Assembly (NCBI RefSeq): GCF_900115815.1
Contig: NZ_FOXV01000006.1
Location: 62,001 to 126,000 of the forward strand
Source: Roseivivax halotolerans
GTDB lineage: Bacteria > Pseudomonadota > Alphaproteobacteria > Rhodobacterales > Rhodobacteraceae
Direction of reading: 5' to 3'
DNA: 64,000 nucleotides
Shown here: positions 1 to 11,748 of the stretch, piece by piece
Position numbering within the stretch: position 1 is the first letter of the stretch
Layout of the letters: each line of letters starts with the position of its first letter
Translations under genes and position numbers: made by a program
Notes under the pieces: model-generated
The model's database searches: none
What the model was told of the DNA's origin: nothing
Seen by the model: the letters and a program-made list of their open reading frames with translations, nothing else

Positions 1-338
1 AACTCCACCGTGTCGGCGATGGCTTCGCGCGAGGCGAGGCTAGAGCGCATGCCCTCATGGCCCATCGCGATGCCGTCGGTCACGGTGATCGTGGTGAACT
101 CGCGCGGGGAGCCGGAGGCCGCCTTCACGCCGAGCTTGACCGCCTGAGCCTGTCGCGACAGCGCGATGTTGCAGGGCGCGGCCTCGTTCCAGCAGGTGGC
201 GACGCCGACGAGAGGCTGGTGGATCTCGTCCTCCGTCATGCCCATCGCGTAGTAGTAGGAGCGATGCGGCGCGCGTGCGGGCCCTTCGGTCACATGACGG
301 CTGGGCAGTTTGGTCTTGTCGAAGGGGCGCTTCAGCAT
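1..338 (-). CDS. ilvD: Dihydroxy-acid dehydratase, N-terminal part (runs off window)
   Basis: This is the first 112 codons of a dihydroxy-acid dehydratase, which converts 2,3-dihydroxy-isovalerate or -methylvalerate to the 2-oxo acid in branched-chain amino acid synthesis, using an Fe-S cluster. The translation shows the family's N-terminal signature: RAPHRSYYYAMGM, then QPLVGVATCWNEAAPCN with the cluster-region cysteines, then TDGIAMGHEGMRSS. The ATG at 338-336 is preceded on the minus strand by GGGAGGAT, a good ribosome binding site. The gene continues past position 1. The family assignment is clear from the motifs; the rest of the protein is not visible. Confidence 0.93.
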   Translation of the reverse strand, partial: MLKRPFDKTKLPSRHVTEGPARAPHRSYYYAMGMTEDEIHQPLVGVATCWNEAAPCNIALSRQAQAVKLGVKAASGSPREFTTITVTDGIAMGHEGMRSSLASREAIADTVE

Positions 339-518
339 CGGATCCTCCCAATGGGCATTGTTCGCATTTCAATCCGCATACAAAAGCGCCTTTGGCTTCA
401 CAAGAACGAAGGAGTTCACGAAAGCCTGCCGAGCCTTGTCCGAGAAAGCCAGCGCCGGGCGAGTTCGTGCGTGGATCTGAGCCGGATCATGCCGATCCTG
501 CGGCATGTGGCGGCCGGG

Positions 519-580
519 GCGAGGGGGCTGGCTGCCCCCTCGAGCTCCCCCGCCGGTATTTGGGCCAACCCAAGGAAGAG
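519..580 (+). repeat. Dispersed hairpin-plus-tail repeat, copy 1
   Basis: A 9-bp stem (520-528 with 534-542) is followed by a tail containing GGTATTTGGGCCAACCCAAG. The same layout occurs at 11749, 15153 and 54112. This copy lies 3' of the hydroxyacid reductase gene (minus strand) and upstream of ilvD. The intergenic stretch 339-597 holds nothing else that I can recognise. Confidence 0.75.
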
Positions 581-597
581 AGCGCGCAGTGCCCGGA

Positions 598-1533
598 TCA
601 GTAGCCTGCGTCGCGGTCCACCACGTAGAGAAGCGGCTCACCCACCTCGCTCCGGCGGATATTCTCGGCGATGACGCGCGAGGCGGAAGGCGGCCGGGTT
701 TCGGAGGCGATATGCGGCGTGACGGTGACCTTGGGATGCGCCCAGAACGGGTGATCCTGCGGCAGGGGTTCCGTTCGGAAGACATCCAGCGTCGCATGCG
801 AGAGCTGGCCGCTGTCCAGCGCCGAGATCAGGTCGGCCTCGTCGATAAGCGGTCCGCGGCCGGGATTGACGATCACGGCGCCCGGCGCGAGCAAGGCCAG
901 CGTGCGCGCATTGATCACGTCGCGCGTGTCGCTCGTATCGGGCAGTAGCAGCACCACGATCTCCGCGCCCGAGAGCGCCGCGTCGAGCCCGTCCTCGCCC
1001 GCATGGCACGCGACACCGTCGAGCGCTTTTTGACTGCGCGCCCAGCCCCGCAGGGTGAAGCCGAGATGGCGCAGCATCCCCGCCACGGCAGAGCCCAGCG
1101 CGCCAAGCCCGAGGATCGTGACGACGCGCTCGGAGGCGAGCGGCGGGATCGTCTTGTCCCAGGCATGGTCCGGGTTCACGATATGCGCGTCCATGCCGAG
1201 ATGGTGGCGCAGCACATGGCCCGTCACCCATTCGACCATGCCTTGCGTGAGCCCCTCCTCGTCGACCATGCGCGTCAGCGGCACATTCAGGGTCTCGTTG
1301 CCGGTGATGCCCTCGACGCCGGCCCAGAGGTTCAGCACCGCCTTGAGGCGGGTATAGGGACGGAAATCCTGCACATCGCTATTGGGCGCATAGACGATGT
1401 AGTCGACCTCCTCGGGCGGCATCTCGGTGTCGATGGCGTAGTCGAGCCCGGTCTCGTCCAGCGCGCGCCGCAGATGCGCCTCGTATTGCGTCCAGCGGTC
1501 AGCTTGCGCGGCGAAAAGGATATTGATGCTCAT
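598..1533 (-). CDS. ghrA: Glyoxylate/hydroxypyruvate reductase A-type 2-hydroxyacid dehydrogenase
   Basis: A 311-residue member of the D-2-hydroxyacid dehydrogenase superfamily, closest in layout to GhrA, which reduces glyoxylate and hydroxypyruvate with NAD(P)H in the cytoplasm. The Rossmann motif GLGALGSAV lies mid-protein. It is followed by the conserved NPGRGPLIDEADL stretch with the substrate-binding Arg, the Glu of DVFRTEPLP and the catalytic His of VTPHIAS. The reading frame stays open to 1761, but the ATG at 1533-1531 starts the recognisable fold and shares one base with the rodA stop (TAATG), so I chose it. That overlap suggests translational coupling to rodA. The exact substrate is inferred. 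Confidence 0.85.
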   Translation of the reverse strand: MSINILFAAQADRWTQYEAHLRRALDETGLDYAIDTEMPPEEVDYIVYAPNSDVQDFRPYTRLKAVLNLWAGVEGITGNETLNVPLTRMVDEEGLTQGMVEWVTGHVLRHHLGMDAHIVNPDHAWDKTIPPLASERVVTILGLGALGSAVAGMLRHLGFTLRGWARSQKALDGVACHAGEDGLDAALSGAEIVVLLLPDTSDTRDVINARTLALLAPGAVIVNPGRGPLIDEADLISALDSGQLSHATLDVFRTEPLPQDHPFWAHPKVTVTPHIASETRPPSASRVIAENIRRSEVGEPLLYVVDRDAGY

Positions 1534-2672
1534 TAGCGAGGCCTGTGAATATGCGCGCTTTGCACGAGGCCGAACGCGGCCATGAGAACCAGCATGGCCG
1601 AGCCGCCGTAACTCACGAGCGGCAGCGGCACGCCGACGACCGGGGCAAGGCCCATCACCATCGACATGTTCACCGCGAAGAACAGGAAGAAGGTCAGCCC
1701 GACGCCCAGGATCAGGAGCGAGGAGAAGCGATCGCGGTTCTGGAGCGCCGCCACGATGCAAAAGACAAGCACGAGCACGTAAAGTGCAAGGAGAGACATG
1801 CCGCCCACGAACCCGAACTCTTCGGCCAGCGTGTTGAAGATGAAGTCGGTGTGCTTCTCGGGCAGGAAGTTCAGACGCGACTGCGTGCCTTGCATGAAGC
1901 CGCGCCCCGTCCAGCCGCCCGAGCCCATCGCGATCTTGGCCTGCGTAATGTGATAGCCTGCACCCAGCGGATCGGTCGACGGGTCGAGGAACGTGTCGAT
2001 CCGGCGGAACTGGTAATCCTTGAGGAGCTGCCAGTCAGTGCCGCGGCTCTTGAAGATGGTGGAGATGCCCGCCGCGCCTGCCGCGATGACCAGCCCGAAA
2101 TAGGCCCAATGCACGCCGGCGAGAAACATCATGAGACCACCCGCGATCAAAAGCAGGATCGCCGTGCCGAGATCCGGCTGTGTCAGCACGAGGCCCGTCG
2201 GCAGGATGATGAGGACAATCGGCAGGAGCACCCAGAACGGGCGCGAGGTCTTCTTGAGCGGCAGCCAGTCATAATAGGCGGCCAGCGCCATGACGAGGGC
2301 GATCTTCATCAGTTCCGACGGCTGCAGCTGCATGAACCCCAGATCGATCCAGCGCTGCGCGCCCATCCCCACGGAGCCGATGAACTCGACCGCGACCAAG
2401 AGCGCGAAAGCCCCGAGATAGGCAACGAACGCCATGTTGCGCCAGATCCAGATCGGAACCAGCGCGACGACGAACATCACGATGAGGCCGAGGATGTAGC
2501 GCTTCATCTGGGGCTCCGCCCAGGGCGAGAGCGATCCTCCCGCGACGGAGTAGAGCATCAGGAACCCCACGCCGGCCACCGCGGTCAGAAGCACCACGAT
2601 CGACCAGTTGAAATAGAGCACCTTGCGCCATCCCGACGGTGTCGTCTTGACCGTGTATTCGAGATAGCTCAT
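1533..2672 (-). CDS. rodA: Rod-shape-determining peptidoglycan polymerase RodA
   Basis: A 379-residue SEDS-family membrane protein, the glycosyltransferase that polymerises lipid II in the lateral wall with PBP2. About ten hydrophobic segments are visible. Family stretches include the WIDLGFMQLQPSELMKIALV region, LTQPDLGTA and the C-terminal GVPLPLVSYGGSAML. Its ATG overlaps the mrdA stop by 4 bp (ATGA), as expected for the partner pair RodA/PBP2. Length is normal for the family. Confidence 0.96.
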   Translation of the reverse strand: MSYLEYTVKTTPSGWRKVLYFNWSIVVLLTAVAGVGFLMLYSVAGGSLSPWAEPQMKRYILGLIVMFVVALVPIWIWRNMAFVAYLGAFALLVAVEFIGSVGMGAQRWIDLGFMQLQPSELMKIALVMALAAYYDWLPLKKTSRPFWVLLPIVLIILPTGLVLTQPDLGTAILLLIAGGLMMFLAGVHWAYFGLVIAAGAAGISTIFKSRGTDWQLLKDYQFRRIDTFLDPSTDPLGAGYHITQAKIAMGSGGWTGRGFMQGTQSRLNFLPEKHTDFIFNTLAEEFGFVGGMSLLALYVLVLVFCIVAALQNRDRFSSLLILGVGLTFFLFFAVNMSMVMGLAPVVGVPLPLVSYGGSAMLVLMAAFGLVQSAHIHRPR

Positions 2673-4612
2673 GCGCGGCTCTGCGCGGATTTGAGGCGCT
2701 CTTCGCGCTCCGCGGCGAGGCGCTCCTGCAACTCGCGGATGCGGTCGCGATCCTTGGTCGGATACGCCTCAAGCGGTGGATCGCCGCCGAAGAGGGCCTG
2801 CAAGGTCACGTCGCGGGCGATGGGCGCGGCCGCCGAAGAGCCGCCGCCGCCATGTTCGACGACGACCGAGACCGCGATGCGCGGTGCCTCGTAGGGCGCG
2901 AAATTCACGAACAGAGCGTGGTCCCGCCGATTCCACGGTAAGTCCTCATTCCGCACGACGCCCCGCGCGCGTTCGGCGGCGGTGATGTTGCGAACCTGAC
3001 TCGTCCCGGTCTTGCCCGCCATCCGCATCGCATCGTCGATGATGCGCGATCCGTAGGCGGTCCCACGGCGGTTGTTCGAGACCGAGAACATCGCCTCGCG
3101 TAGCCGGGCGAGATGGGCTTCATTGAACCCGAGATCTTCGCCGGGGCGTCCCGGCGTCTCGACCCCGTCGACCGATTTCACGAGCCGGGGAGAGATCGAC
3201 CGCCCGGTGGCGAGCCGTGCCGACATGACCGCCTGTTGCAGCGGGGAAGAGAGCACGAAGCCCTGTCCGATAGAGGCGTTTACCGTATCGCCGATCACCC
3301 ATCCCGCGCCGCGGTTGATACGCTTCCAGTCCTTGTCGGGGATCAGCCCGTCGGTGACCGCCGACATCGGGATGTCATGCACCTCGCCCAGGCCGAGGCG
3401 GCGCGCGGTCTCGGCGATCTTCTCGATCCCGACCTTGAGCGCGAGATCGTAATAATAGACATCGCAGCTTTCGCGCAGCGACTGCTCAAGGTTCATCCAG
3501 CCGTGGCCTGCGCGCTTCCAGCAGTGGAAGCGGCGGCCGCCCACGGTCAGGTGCCCCGGGCACCAGACGGTCTCGGACGGCGAGACGACGCCTGCATCCA
3601 TCGCCGCGAGCGCCGTGATCATCTTGAACGTCGAGCCGGGCGGGTAGGCATCCTGCACCGCCTTGGACGCCAGCGGGCGGCGGATGTTGTCCCGGTAGAT
3701 GCCGTAATCTGCGACCGAGATCCCGCGCACGAACTTGTTCGGATCGTAGGAGGGCGAGGAGGCGATCGCGGTCAGGTCGCCCTCCGCGAGGTCCATGACG
3801 ACCACGCTCGCGCTTTCCTCTCCGAGCCGGGCGCGGATGTAGTTCTGCAGCTCCACATCGATGGTGAGCTGCACGTCGGAGCCAGCCTCACCTTCGCGGC
3901 GGTCGAGCTCGCGCATCACGCGGCCGACGGCGTTGACCTCCACCCGCTTGGCGCCGGCGCGGCCACGCAGCTGTTCCTCGTAGTTCCGCTCGACACCGAC
4001 CTTGCCGATCTGGAAGCGCGGGATCCGCAGGACCGGTTCGGGCTCCTCGTAGCGGGCGAGATCGCGTTCCGAGACGGGGCCCACATAGCCGACCACATGC
4101 GCGAAGGTTTCGCGGTGCGGATAGATGCGACTGAGGCCCACTTCGGGTGTGATGCCGGGCAGGGCGGGAGCGTTGACCGCAACGCGGCTCACCTCGTCCC
4201 AGGTCACGCGATCCGCGACGCTGACCGGAAGGAACGGGGCGGAGCGGGCCATCTCGGCCTTGGCACGCTCGATCTCGTCGGGATCGAGCGAGACGAGCTG
4301 GGCCAGCCGGTCCAGCACGGCGTCGACATCGTCCGCCTCCTCGCGGACCATGGTGATCCGGTAGGCCGGCTCATTGGCGGCGATGACGCGCCCTTCGCGG
4401 TCGAAGATCTGCCCGCGAGACGGCGGAATGAGCCGCAGGTTGATCCGGTTCTCCTCGGCCAAAAGACGGAATTCGTCGGCTTGGTCGACCTGCATATAGC
4501 GCATCCGCATCGCCAGCGCGCTGGCGAAGCCAAGCTGCACGCCGCCGAGGATCAGCCCGCGGCGGGTGATCCGTGCCCAGCTTTCGCTCTTCTCCTTGGC
4601 GGTGCGTTTCAT
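2669..4612 (-). CDS. mrdA: Penicillin-binding protein 2, elongasome transpeptidase
   Basis: A 647-residue class B PBP that cross-links peptidoglycan during elongation. One N-terminal membrane anchor lies near residues 19-37. A PBP dimer domain follows, including the SRGQIFDREG motif. The transpeptidase domain has the catalytic serine in STFK (Ser327), an SCD motif and KTGTS (Lys534). The start overlaps the mreD stop by 4 bp, and the stop overlaps rodA in the same way. Everything expected of the family is intact. Confidence 0.96.
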   Translation of the reverse strand: MKRTAKEKSESWARITRRGLILGGVQLGFASALAMRMRYMQVDQADEFRLLAEENRINLRLIPPSRGQIFDREGRVIAANEPAYRITMVREEADDVDAVLDRLAQLVSLDPDEIERAKAEMARSAPFLPVSVADRVTWDEVSRVAVNAPALPGITPEVGLSRIYPHRETFAHVVGYVGPVSERDLARYEEPEPVLRIPRFQIGKVGVERNYEEQLRGRAGAKRVEVNAVGRVMRELDRREGEAGSDVQLTIDVELQNYIRARLGEESASVVVMDLAEGDLTAIASSPSYDPNKFVRGISVADYGIYRDNIRRPLASKAVQDAYPPGSTFKMITALAAMDAGVVSPSETVWCPGHLTVGGRRFHCWKRAGHGWMNLEQSLRESCDVYYYDLALKVGIEKIAETARRLGLGEVHDIPMSAVTDGLIPDKDWKRINRGAGWVIGDTVNASIGQGFVLSSPLQQAVMSARLATGRSISPRLVKSVDGVETPGRPGEDLGFNEAHLARLREAMFSVSNNRRGTAYGSRIIDDAMRMAGKTGTSQVRNITAAERARGVVRNEDLPWNRRDHALFVNFAPYEAPRIAVSVVVEHGGGGSSAAAPIARDVTLQALFGGDPPLEAYPTKDRDRIRELQERLAAEREERLKSAQSRA

Positions 4613-5145
4613 GCCCCTTGCCCCAATCTATCTCCGTCGCCGCGACCATGACGTGACACGCCGAGAAGGCGGCTCAGCGCCACGACCGCGGGATATGCGA
4701 GGATGGAGGTCAGGCCGGCGGAGAGCGCCAGCACCCATCCGATCGGCTCGATAATAAGCAGAAGCTTGATCAATTGATAGACCAGACCCATCGCGAAGAT
4801 GCTGAAGGATACCGACAGCCATTCCAGCAGGAAATTGGTCTCTCGCTGCCGGCGCTCCCCGTTCTTCAGCGTTTCGGCGACGATCACCGTCAGCGCCGCC
4901 CAGAGACCCGGCGGCCGCTGCAGAACGAGGTCCGCCAGAAGGGCCACCAGCGCCACGAGCCACACCGGAACGTATTCCGGACGGCGGAGCGCCCAGGCGA
5001 AGACCATCAGCGTGATGAGATCCGGCCCGGCCACGCGCGGTGGCAGGTGCGAGAGCGGCAAGAGGTGAAAGAAGATCACCGCGAAGGACAGCCCCACGAA
5101 GAGCGCGCGCATGGTCCAGATGCGGACGAGATCGGCGTCGATCAT
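4609..5145 (-). CDS. mreD: Rod shape-determining protein MreD
   Basis: A 178-residue, very hydrophobic protein with about five membrane segments and the family-like stretch RRPEYVPVWLVALVALLADL. MreD joins MreC, RodA and PBP2 in the inner-membrane elongasome. It is chained by 4-bp ATGA overlaps to mreC upstream and mrdA downstream, so translation of the whole cluster is probably coupled. MreD sequences diverge strongly, so position supports the call as much as sequence. Confidence 0.88.
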   Translation of the reverse strand: MIDADLVRIWTMRALFVGLSFAVIFFHLLPLSHLPPRVAGPDLITLMVFAWALRRPEYVPVWLVALVALLADLVLQRPPGLWAALTVIVAETLKNGERRQRETNFLLEWLSVSFSIFAMGLVYQLIKLLLIIEPIGWVLALSAGLTSILAYPAVVALSRLLGVSRHGRGDGDRLGQGA

Positions 5146-6068
5146 TGCCCGACCTCCTCCGCGTCGGCATCCAAGCCGGTCTCCTCGGGCTGCTCGGGGC
5201 CAGGCAACGGCGAGACGGGCGCGATCAGACCGCCCTGTTCGGACACGCGCCGCGCTCCGTGATCGCGCAGCACCCGCAGGAACTCGAGCCGCTCGTAATC
5301 GGCCGCGAGGCGAACGCGCAGCCGCCCGTTCGGGTCTTCGGCCACCTGCCCGACCAGCAGGCCCGGCGGGAAGACTTCACCATCCCCGGAGGTCACGATC
5401 CGGTCGCCGGGGCGGACGAGGTCGGGATTTTCCAGGAAGTCGATGGGCGGTGCCGCGGAATTGTCGCCCGCGATGATCGCGCGTTGTCCCGAAGGCTGTA
5501 TGACCGCCGGAATCCGGCTCGTCGCATCGGTCAGAAGCAAGACGCGTGACGTGTTCGCGCCGACGCCCGAGATCCGTCCGACAAGGCCGATCCCGTCCAT
5601 CGTCGCCCAGCCATCCACTATCCCGTCGCGGCTGCCGACATTGATGAGCACCGATTGCCGGAACGGAGAGCCGGAATCGGCCAGGACGACGCCGGTGATG
5701 TAGGTGAGCTTCGGATCGAGTTGCACGTTGTTGAGATCGCGCAGCCGGGCGTTCTCCTGCTCGAGCTGCAGCGCGGCTTCTTTCCAGGCGGTCATCTGGC
5801 GCAGCTCGCGGCGCAGCTCCTGATTCTGCTCGTAAATTTGTTGGTAGGAGCGGAAATCGCCTGCGAGATCGACAACAGCCGTGACCGGCGCCATCGCCCA
5901 GGAGAAGCTCGGCACGATGCTGTCGACAACCTGCGCGCGGAACCGTTCCACGCGCGGGCTGTCGATACGCCAGACGAGGAAGATGGCGATCAGGCACAGG
6001 ACCAGAACCGCAACAAGCAGTCGCTTCAGCGGACCGGTAAAATCGTCTCCTGATCTCTCCCGTGCCAT
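5142..6068 (-). CDS. mreC: Rod shape-determining protein MreC
   Basis: A 308-residue bitopic protein: one membrane anchor near residues 15-32, a coiled coil near residues 70-105 (QIYEQNQELRRELRQM...LEQENARLRDL), then the periplasmic double beta-barrel. The barrel region shows GVVLADSGSPFRQSVLINVGS and VTSGDGEVFPPGLLVGQV. MreC scaffolds RodA/PBP2 in the periplasm. It lies 30 bp after mreB and overlaps mreD by 4 bp. The C-terminal tail is acidic and probably disordered. Confidence 0.95.
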   Translation of the reverse strand: MARERSGDDFTGPLKRLLVAVLVLCLIAIFLVWRIDSPRVERFRAQVVDSIVPSFSWAMAPVTAVVDLAGDFRSYQQIYEQNQELRRELRQMTAWKEAALQLEQENARLRDLNNVQLDPKLTYITGVVLADSGSPFRQSVLINVGSRDGIVDGWATMDGIGLVGRISGVGANTSRVLLLTDATSRIPAVIQPSGQRAIIAGDNSAAPPIDFLENPDLVRPGDRIVTSGDGEVFPPGLLVGQVAEDPNGRLRVRLAADYERLEFLRVLRDHGARRVSEQGGLIAPVSPLPGPEQPEETGLDADAEEVGQ

Positions 6069-6098
6069 TCAGTCATCCCCGGGGCAAAGGGGCGGTCG

Positions 6099-7452
<1,354 letters not shown>

Positions 7453-9954
7453 ATGAAATCACATGTAAAAGCCCTCGTGGTCGGCGGCGGCGCCGTCGGA
7501 ACCTCCATCGCCTATCATCTGGCCCGCGCCGGCTGGGAGGATGTGGTTCTTCTGGAACGCGACGAACTGACATCGGGCTCGACCTGGCATGCTGCGGGGC
7601 TTCTGCCCTATTTCAACATGTCCTACGCGACGACCCACATCCACGACTATTCGATCAAGTTCTACAAGACGCTCGAGGAAGAGACTGGCCTCAATGCGGG
7701 CTTTTCAGTGGTCGGCAACCTGCGGATGGCGCAGACGAAAGAGCGGATGGACGAGTACCGTCTCTACGCCACGACCGCCGAGACCTGCGGCGTGCCCTTT
7801 GAATGGATGACGCCCGCAGAGATCAAGGAGCGCTGGCCGCTGGTCAATACCTCCGACCTTGAAGGCGCGATCTACCACCCGACGGACGGCTACATTAACC
7901 CCGCTGACGTCACGATGGCGATGGCCAAGGGCGCGCGGCAGCGCGGCGTCTCCATCGAGCGCAAATGGCAGGTCGATGGCTACGACTGGACGGGCTCCGA
8001 GTGGCGCGTCACGCTCACCAAGATGGTCGAGAAGGGCGGCAATCTCGTCCCCTCCGAGGAACAGACCACGATCACCGCGGAGCACGTGGTCACCGCCACC
8101 GGCAACCACGCGCAGCGCACGGCGAAACTCCTCGGCATCAAGATCCCGGCGATCCCGGTCGAGCACCAGTTCATCGTGACCGAACCCGATCCGGCGCTTG
8201 TGGAATACCGCAAGACCCACGGCGAGCACCCGGTTCTGCGCGATGCCGACGCCAAGTGGTATGTCCGCGAAGAGCGCGGCGGCTGGATCCTCGGCCCCTA
8301 CGAGCGCAATGCGCCCGCGCGGTTCGAATACGGTGTGCCCGACAGTTTCCGTGCCGACCTCTTCCCGCTCGACCTCGAGCGGATCGAGGAAGAATACATG
8401 TCGATGATCCACCGCATCCCGTCGTCTGAGGAGGTGGGCCTTAAGGACGATTTCAACGGCCCGATCTGTTACACGCCCGACGGCAATCCGCTGATCGGTC
8501 CGGCGCCCGGCCTGCGAAACATGTGGCTCGCGGAAGGCTTCTCCTTCGGGATCACTGCCGCGGGCGGCGCCGGCCACTACCTCGCGCAGATGATGGTGGA
8601 AGGGGAGGCCGAGATCGACATGGCCTCGCTCGACCCCAAGCGCTACGGCTCCTGGATGACGACCGAATACGCCGCCCGCAAGAACGAGGAAGCGTATGAG
8701 CACGTCTACATCATCCACCACCCCGACGAGGAACGGCCCGCCTGCCGTCCCTTGCGGACAGCACCGGTCTACGACCGCCAGAAGGCGCTCGGCGCGCAGT
8801 TCGGACAGGTGAACGGCTGGGAGCGGCCGAACTATTACGGCCCTCTCGATGCGGACGAGAATTTCGACCATGACGCGCGCTCCTTCCGCCGCGGCGGCTG
8901 GTGGCACTATGCCAAGGAAGAGGCCGAGGCGATCCGGAACGGTGTCGGCATGATCGACGCGACCGCCTTCACCAAGCATTTGGTCAAAGGCCCGGGTGCT
9001 GCGGCCTTCATCGACTGGTTCACCTGCAACAAGCTGCCCAAGGTCGGGCGCATCAACCTGACCTACGCGCTGACCGAAGCGGGAACGACGCGCACCGAAT
9101 ACACCGTTGTGCGCCTCGCCGACGACGAGTTCTACCTCGTCTCCGCAGGGGCTTGGACCGCGTATGACGGCGACTACCTGCGGAAAGCCGCCGAGGACAA
9201 GCGCGACGAGATGGGCTGGATCGAGATCCAGGATGTCACGACGCAATGGGGCGTCCTGGCGGTCGCGGGGCCGAAATCGCGCGATCTTCTGAACGCGCTC
9301 GTCAAGGATGCCGATCCGGCCACCGTGCTTTCGAACAAGCGCTTCCCCTGGCTCTCCTGCCGAGACATCGAGCTCGGCATGTGCCCGGTCCGCGCCATTC
9401 GCGTCGCTTATACCGGCGAGCTCGGCTGGGAGCTGCACCACCCGATCGAGATGCAGAGATATCTCTGGGATCTGATCACGACCGAGGGCGAGGCGCACGG
9501 GCTCAAGCTCGTCGGCGCGCGGGCGCAGAACTGGCTCCGTCAGGAAAAATCCTACCGTGCCTTCGGTCACGAGCTTGGCCGCGACGCGACCCCGCTCGAG
9601 GCGGACCTGCCGCGCTTCGTCGATTTGTCGAAGGACTTCCACGGCAAGGCCGCGATGGAGAAAACCGGTATCCGCTCGAAATGCGTCACGGTCCTGATCG
9701 ACGGGCCGGATGATACCGACCCCTGGGGCCGCGAGGCGCTTTACCTCGAGGATGGAACGCGCGTCGGACGCCTGACCTCGGGCGGCTACTCGGTCGCCTT
9801 CGGCAAATCCATCGGCATGGGCTACGTCTCACCCGAGGTGGCGAAGACGGGCCAGGCGCTCAAGGTGAAGATGCTCGACAAGCTCTGGGATGCGACGGTG
9901 ACGGAAGACAGCCCGTACGATCCTGAGAACGCGCGCATCCGTCAGGACGGCTGA
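7453..9954 (+). CDS. FAD-dependent oxidoreductase/GcvT fusion (dimethylglycine/sarcosine dehydrogenase type)
   Basis: An 833-residue two-part enzyme. Residues 1 to about 400 form a DAO-type FAD domain with VVGGGAVGTSIAYHL at the N terminus and SGSTWHAAGLLP, whose His is the usual site of covalent FAD in this family. From about residue 450 it is a folate-binding GcvT-like domain (YTGELGWELH, LGRDATPLEADL, GKSIGMGYV). Relatives oxidatively demethylate dimethylglycine or sarcosine and pass the C1 unit to tetrahydrofolate. No other glycine-betaine catabolic gene is adjacent, so the substrate is inferred only at family level. Confidence 0.85.
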   Translation: MKSHVKALVVGGGAVGTSIAYHLARAGWEDVVLLERDELTSGSTWHAAGLLPYFNMSYATTHIHDYSIKFYKTLEEETGLNAGFSVVGNLRMAQTKERMDEYRLYATTAETCGVPFEWMTPAEIKERWPLVNTSDLEGAIYHPTDGYINPADVTMAMAKGARQRGVSIERKWQVDGYDWTGSEWRVTLTKMVEKGGNLVPSEEQTTITAEHVVTATGNHAQRTAKLLGIKIPAIPVEHQFIVTEPDPALVEYRKTHGEHPVLRDADAKWYVREERGGWILGPYERNAPARFEYGVPDSFRADLFPLDLERIEEEYMSMIHRIPSSEEVGLKDDFNGPICYTPDGNPLIGPAPGLRNMWLAEGFSFGITAAGGAGHYLAQMMVEGEAEIDMASLDPKRYGSWMTTEYAARKNEEAYEHVYIIHHPDEERPACRPLRTAPVYDRQKALGAQFGQVNGWERPNYYGPLDADENFDHDARSFRRGGWWHYAKEEAEAIRNGVGMIDATAFTKHLVKGPGAAAFIDWFTCNKLPKVGRINLTYALTEAGTTRTEYTVVRLADDEFYLVSAGAWTAYDGDYLRKAAEDKRDEMGWIEIQDVTTQWGVLAVAGPKSRDLLNALVKDADPATVLSNKRFPWLSCRDIELGMCPVRAIRVAYTGELGWELHHPIEMQRYLWDLITTEGEAHGLKLVGARAQNWLRQEKSYRAFGHELGRDATPLEADLPRFVDLSKDFHGKAAMEKTGIRSKCVTVLIDGPDDTDPWGREALYLEDGTRVGRLTSGGYSVAFGKSIGMGYVSPEVAKTGQALKVKMLDKLWDATVTEDSPYDPENARIRQDG

Positions 9955-9966
9955 CGCCCGACACTC

Positions 9967-9992
9967 GGCCCCGGCGGTGACCTGCCGGGGCC
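9967..9992. terminator. Hairpin between convergent genes (weak terminator candidate)
   Basis: A perfect 9-bp stem (9967-9975 with 9984-9992, GGCCCCGGC/GCCGGGGCC) with an 8-nt loop lies 13 bp after the stop of the FAD/GcvT gene and 63 bp before the end of accA on the opposite strand. No T-run follows on either strand, so termination is inferred from position and stem strength only. Confidence 0.45.
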
Positions 9993-10055
9993 ATACTCGC
10001 CGCTTGTTCGCCCTGGATCGACCCAGATCTCCTCGGGGACCGGAATCGCTCAGTC

Positions 10056-11018
<963 letters not shown>

Positions 11019-11076
11019 CGCAATGTCCTTCGCTCTTGTGCCGATATGCCGCTGCAGGGGGCGCTTTGCAACCGCC

Positions 11077-11670
11077 CTAGCGCAGGATCACCGGGATCAG
11101 GGATGCCACCAGAAGCGCTGCCATCGTCCAGTTGAACATCTTGAGACGGCGTCCTTCCTGCAGGAAACGGCGCAAGGTCGTGCCGATCGCGGTCCAGGTG
11201 GAGGTCGAGATGACCGAGCAGGCGACATAGACGCCGACCACCCAAAGAACCGCGCCCACCGACCGGCCCGGCGCGTAGAGCGTGATCGCCGACAGCGCCA
11301 TCGACCAGGCCTTGGGATTCACCCACTGAAACGAGGCGGCCTCGAAGAACGTGAGCGGCTTGCCTGTCACGGCGCTCTTTTCGGGGGCGGAGGCATTCGC
11401 GATCTTCCACGCAAGATAGAGCATGTAGCCGACCGACAGTACGGTCAGGATCGTGTAGAGCGGCGGCCAGAGATCGAAGAGCCGCATCACGCCGAGGCCG
11501 ACGCAAAAGCACATCGCCGGAAAGCCGAGCCCGACACCGAGCATATGCGGCAAGGTGCGGCGGAAGCCGAAATTCGCGCCCGAGGCCATCAGCATGAAGT
11601 TGTTCGGCCCCGGCGTGATCACCGTGACGAGCGCGAAGGCCACGAGGGCAGAGAGAAGATCGAGCGTCAT
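11077..11670 (-). CDS. LysE/RhtB-family amino-acid exporter (first of three)
   Basis: A 197-residue membrane protein with about six hydrophobic segments and the family's TPGPNNFM motif near residue 20, then the WVNPKAW stretch mid-protein. Family members export amino acids or derivatives. The frame is open far upstream, but the ATG at 11670-11668 begins the recognisable sequence directly before the motif. It lies 58 bp downstream of the accA start on the same strand and diverges from the methionine-related genes at 11868. The substrate is unknown. Confidence 0.85.
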   Translation of the reverse strand: MTLDLLSALVAFALVTVITPGPNNFMLMASGANFGFRRTLPHMLGVGLGFPAMCFCVGLGVMRLFDLWPPLYTILTVLSVGYMLYLAWKIANASAPEKSAVTGKPLTFFEAASFQWVNPKAWSMALSAITLYAPGRSVGAVLWVVGVYVACSVISTSTWTAIGTTLRRFLQEGRRLKMFNWTMAALLVASLIPVILR

Positions 11671-11748
11671 AAGCGCCTCCTTCCGCGAATTGCCGCGCAA
11701 CGCAAGAGGGAGCGCGGCGGACCGGGCATCAAGCCCGGCCCGCCCCGG

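Noticed and set aside
4765-4780. Possible FNR box near TTGATCAATTGAT
   Set aside because: The right half is not ATCAA and it lies inside mreD, so it does not fit the consensus or a promoter position.
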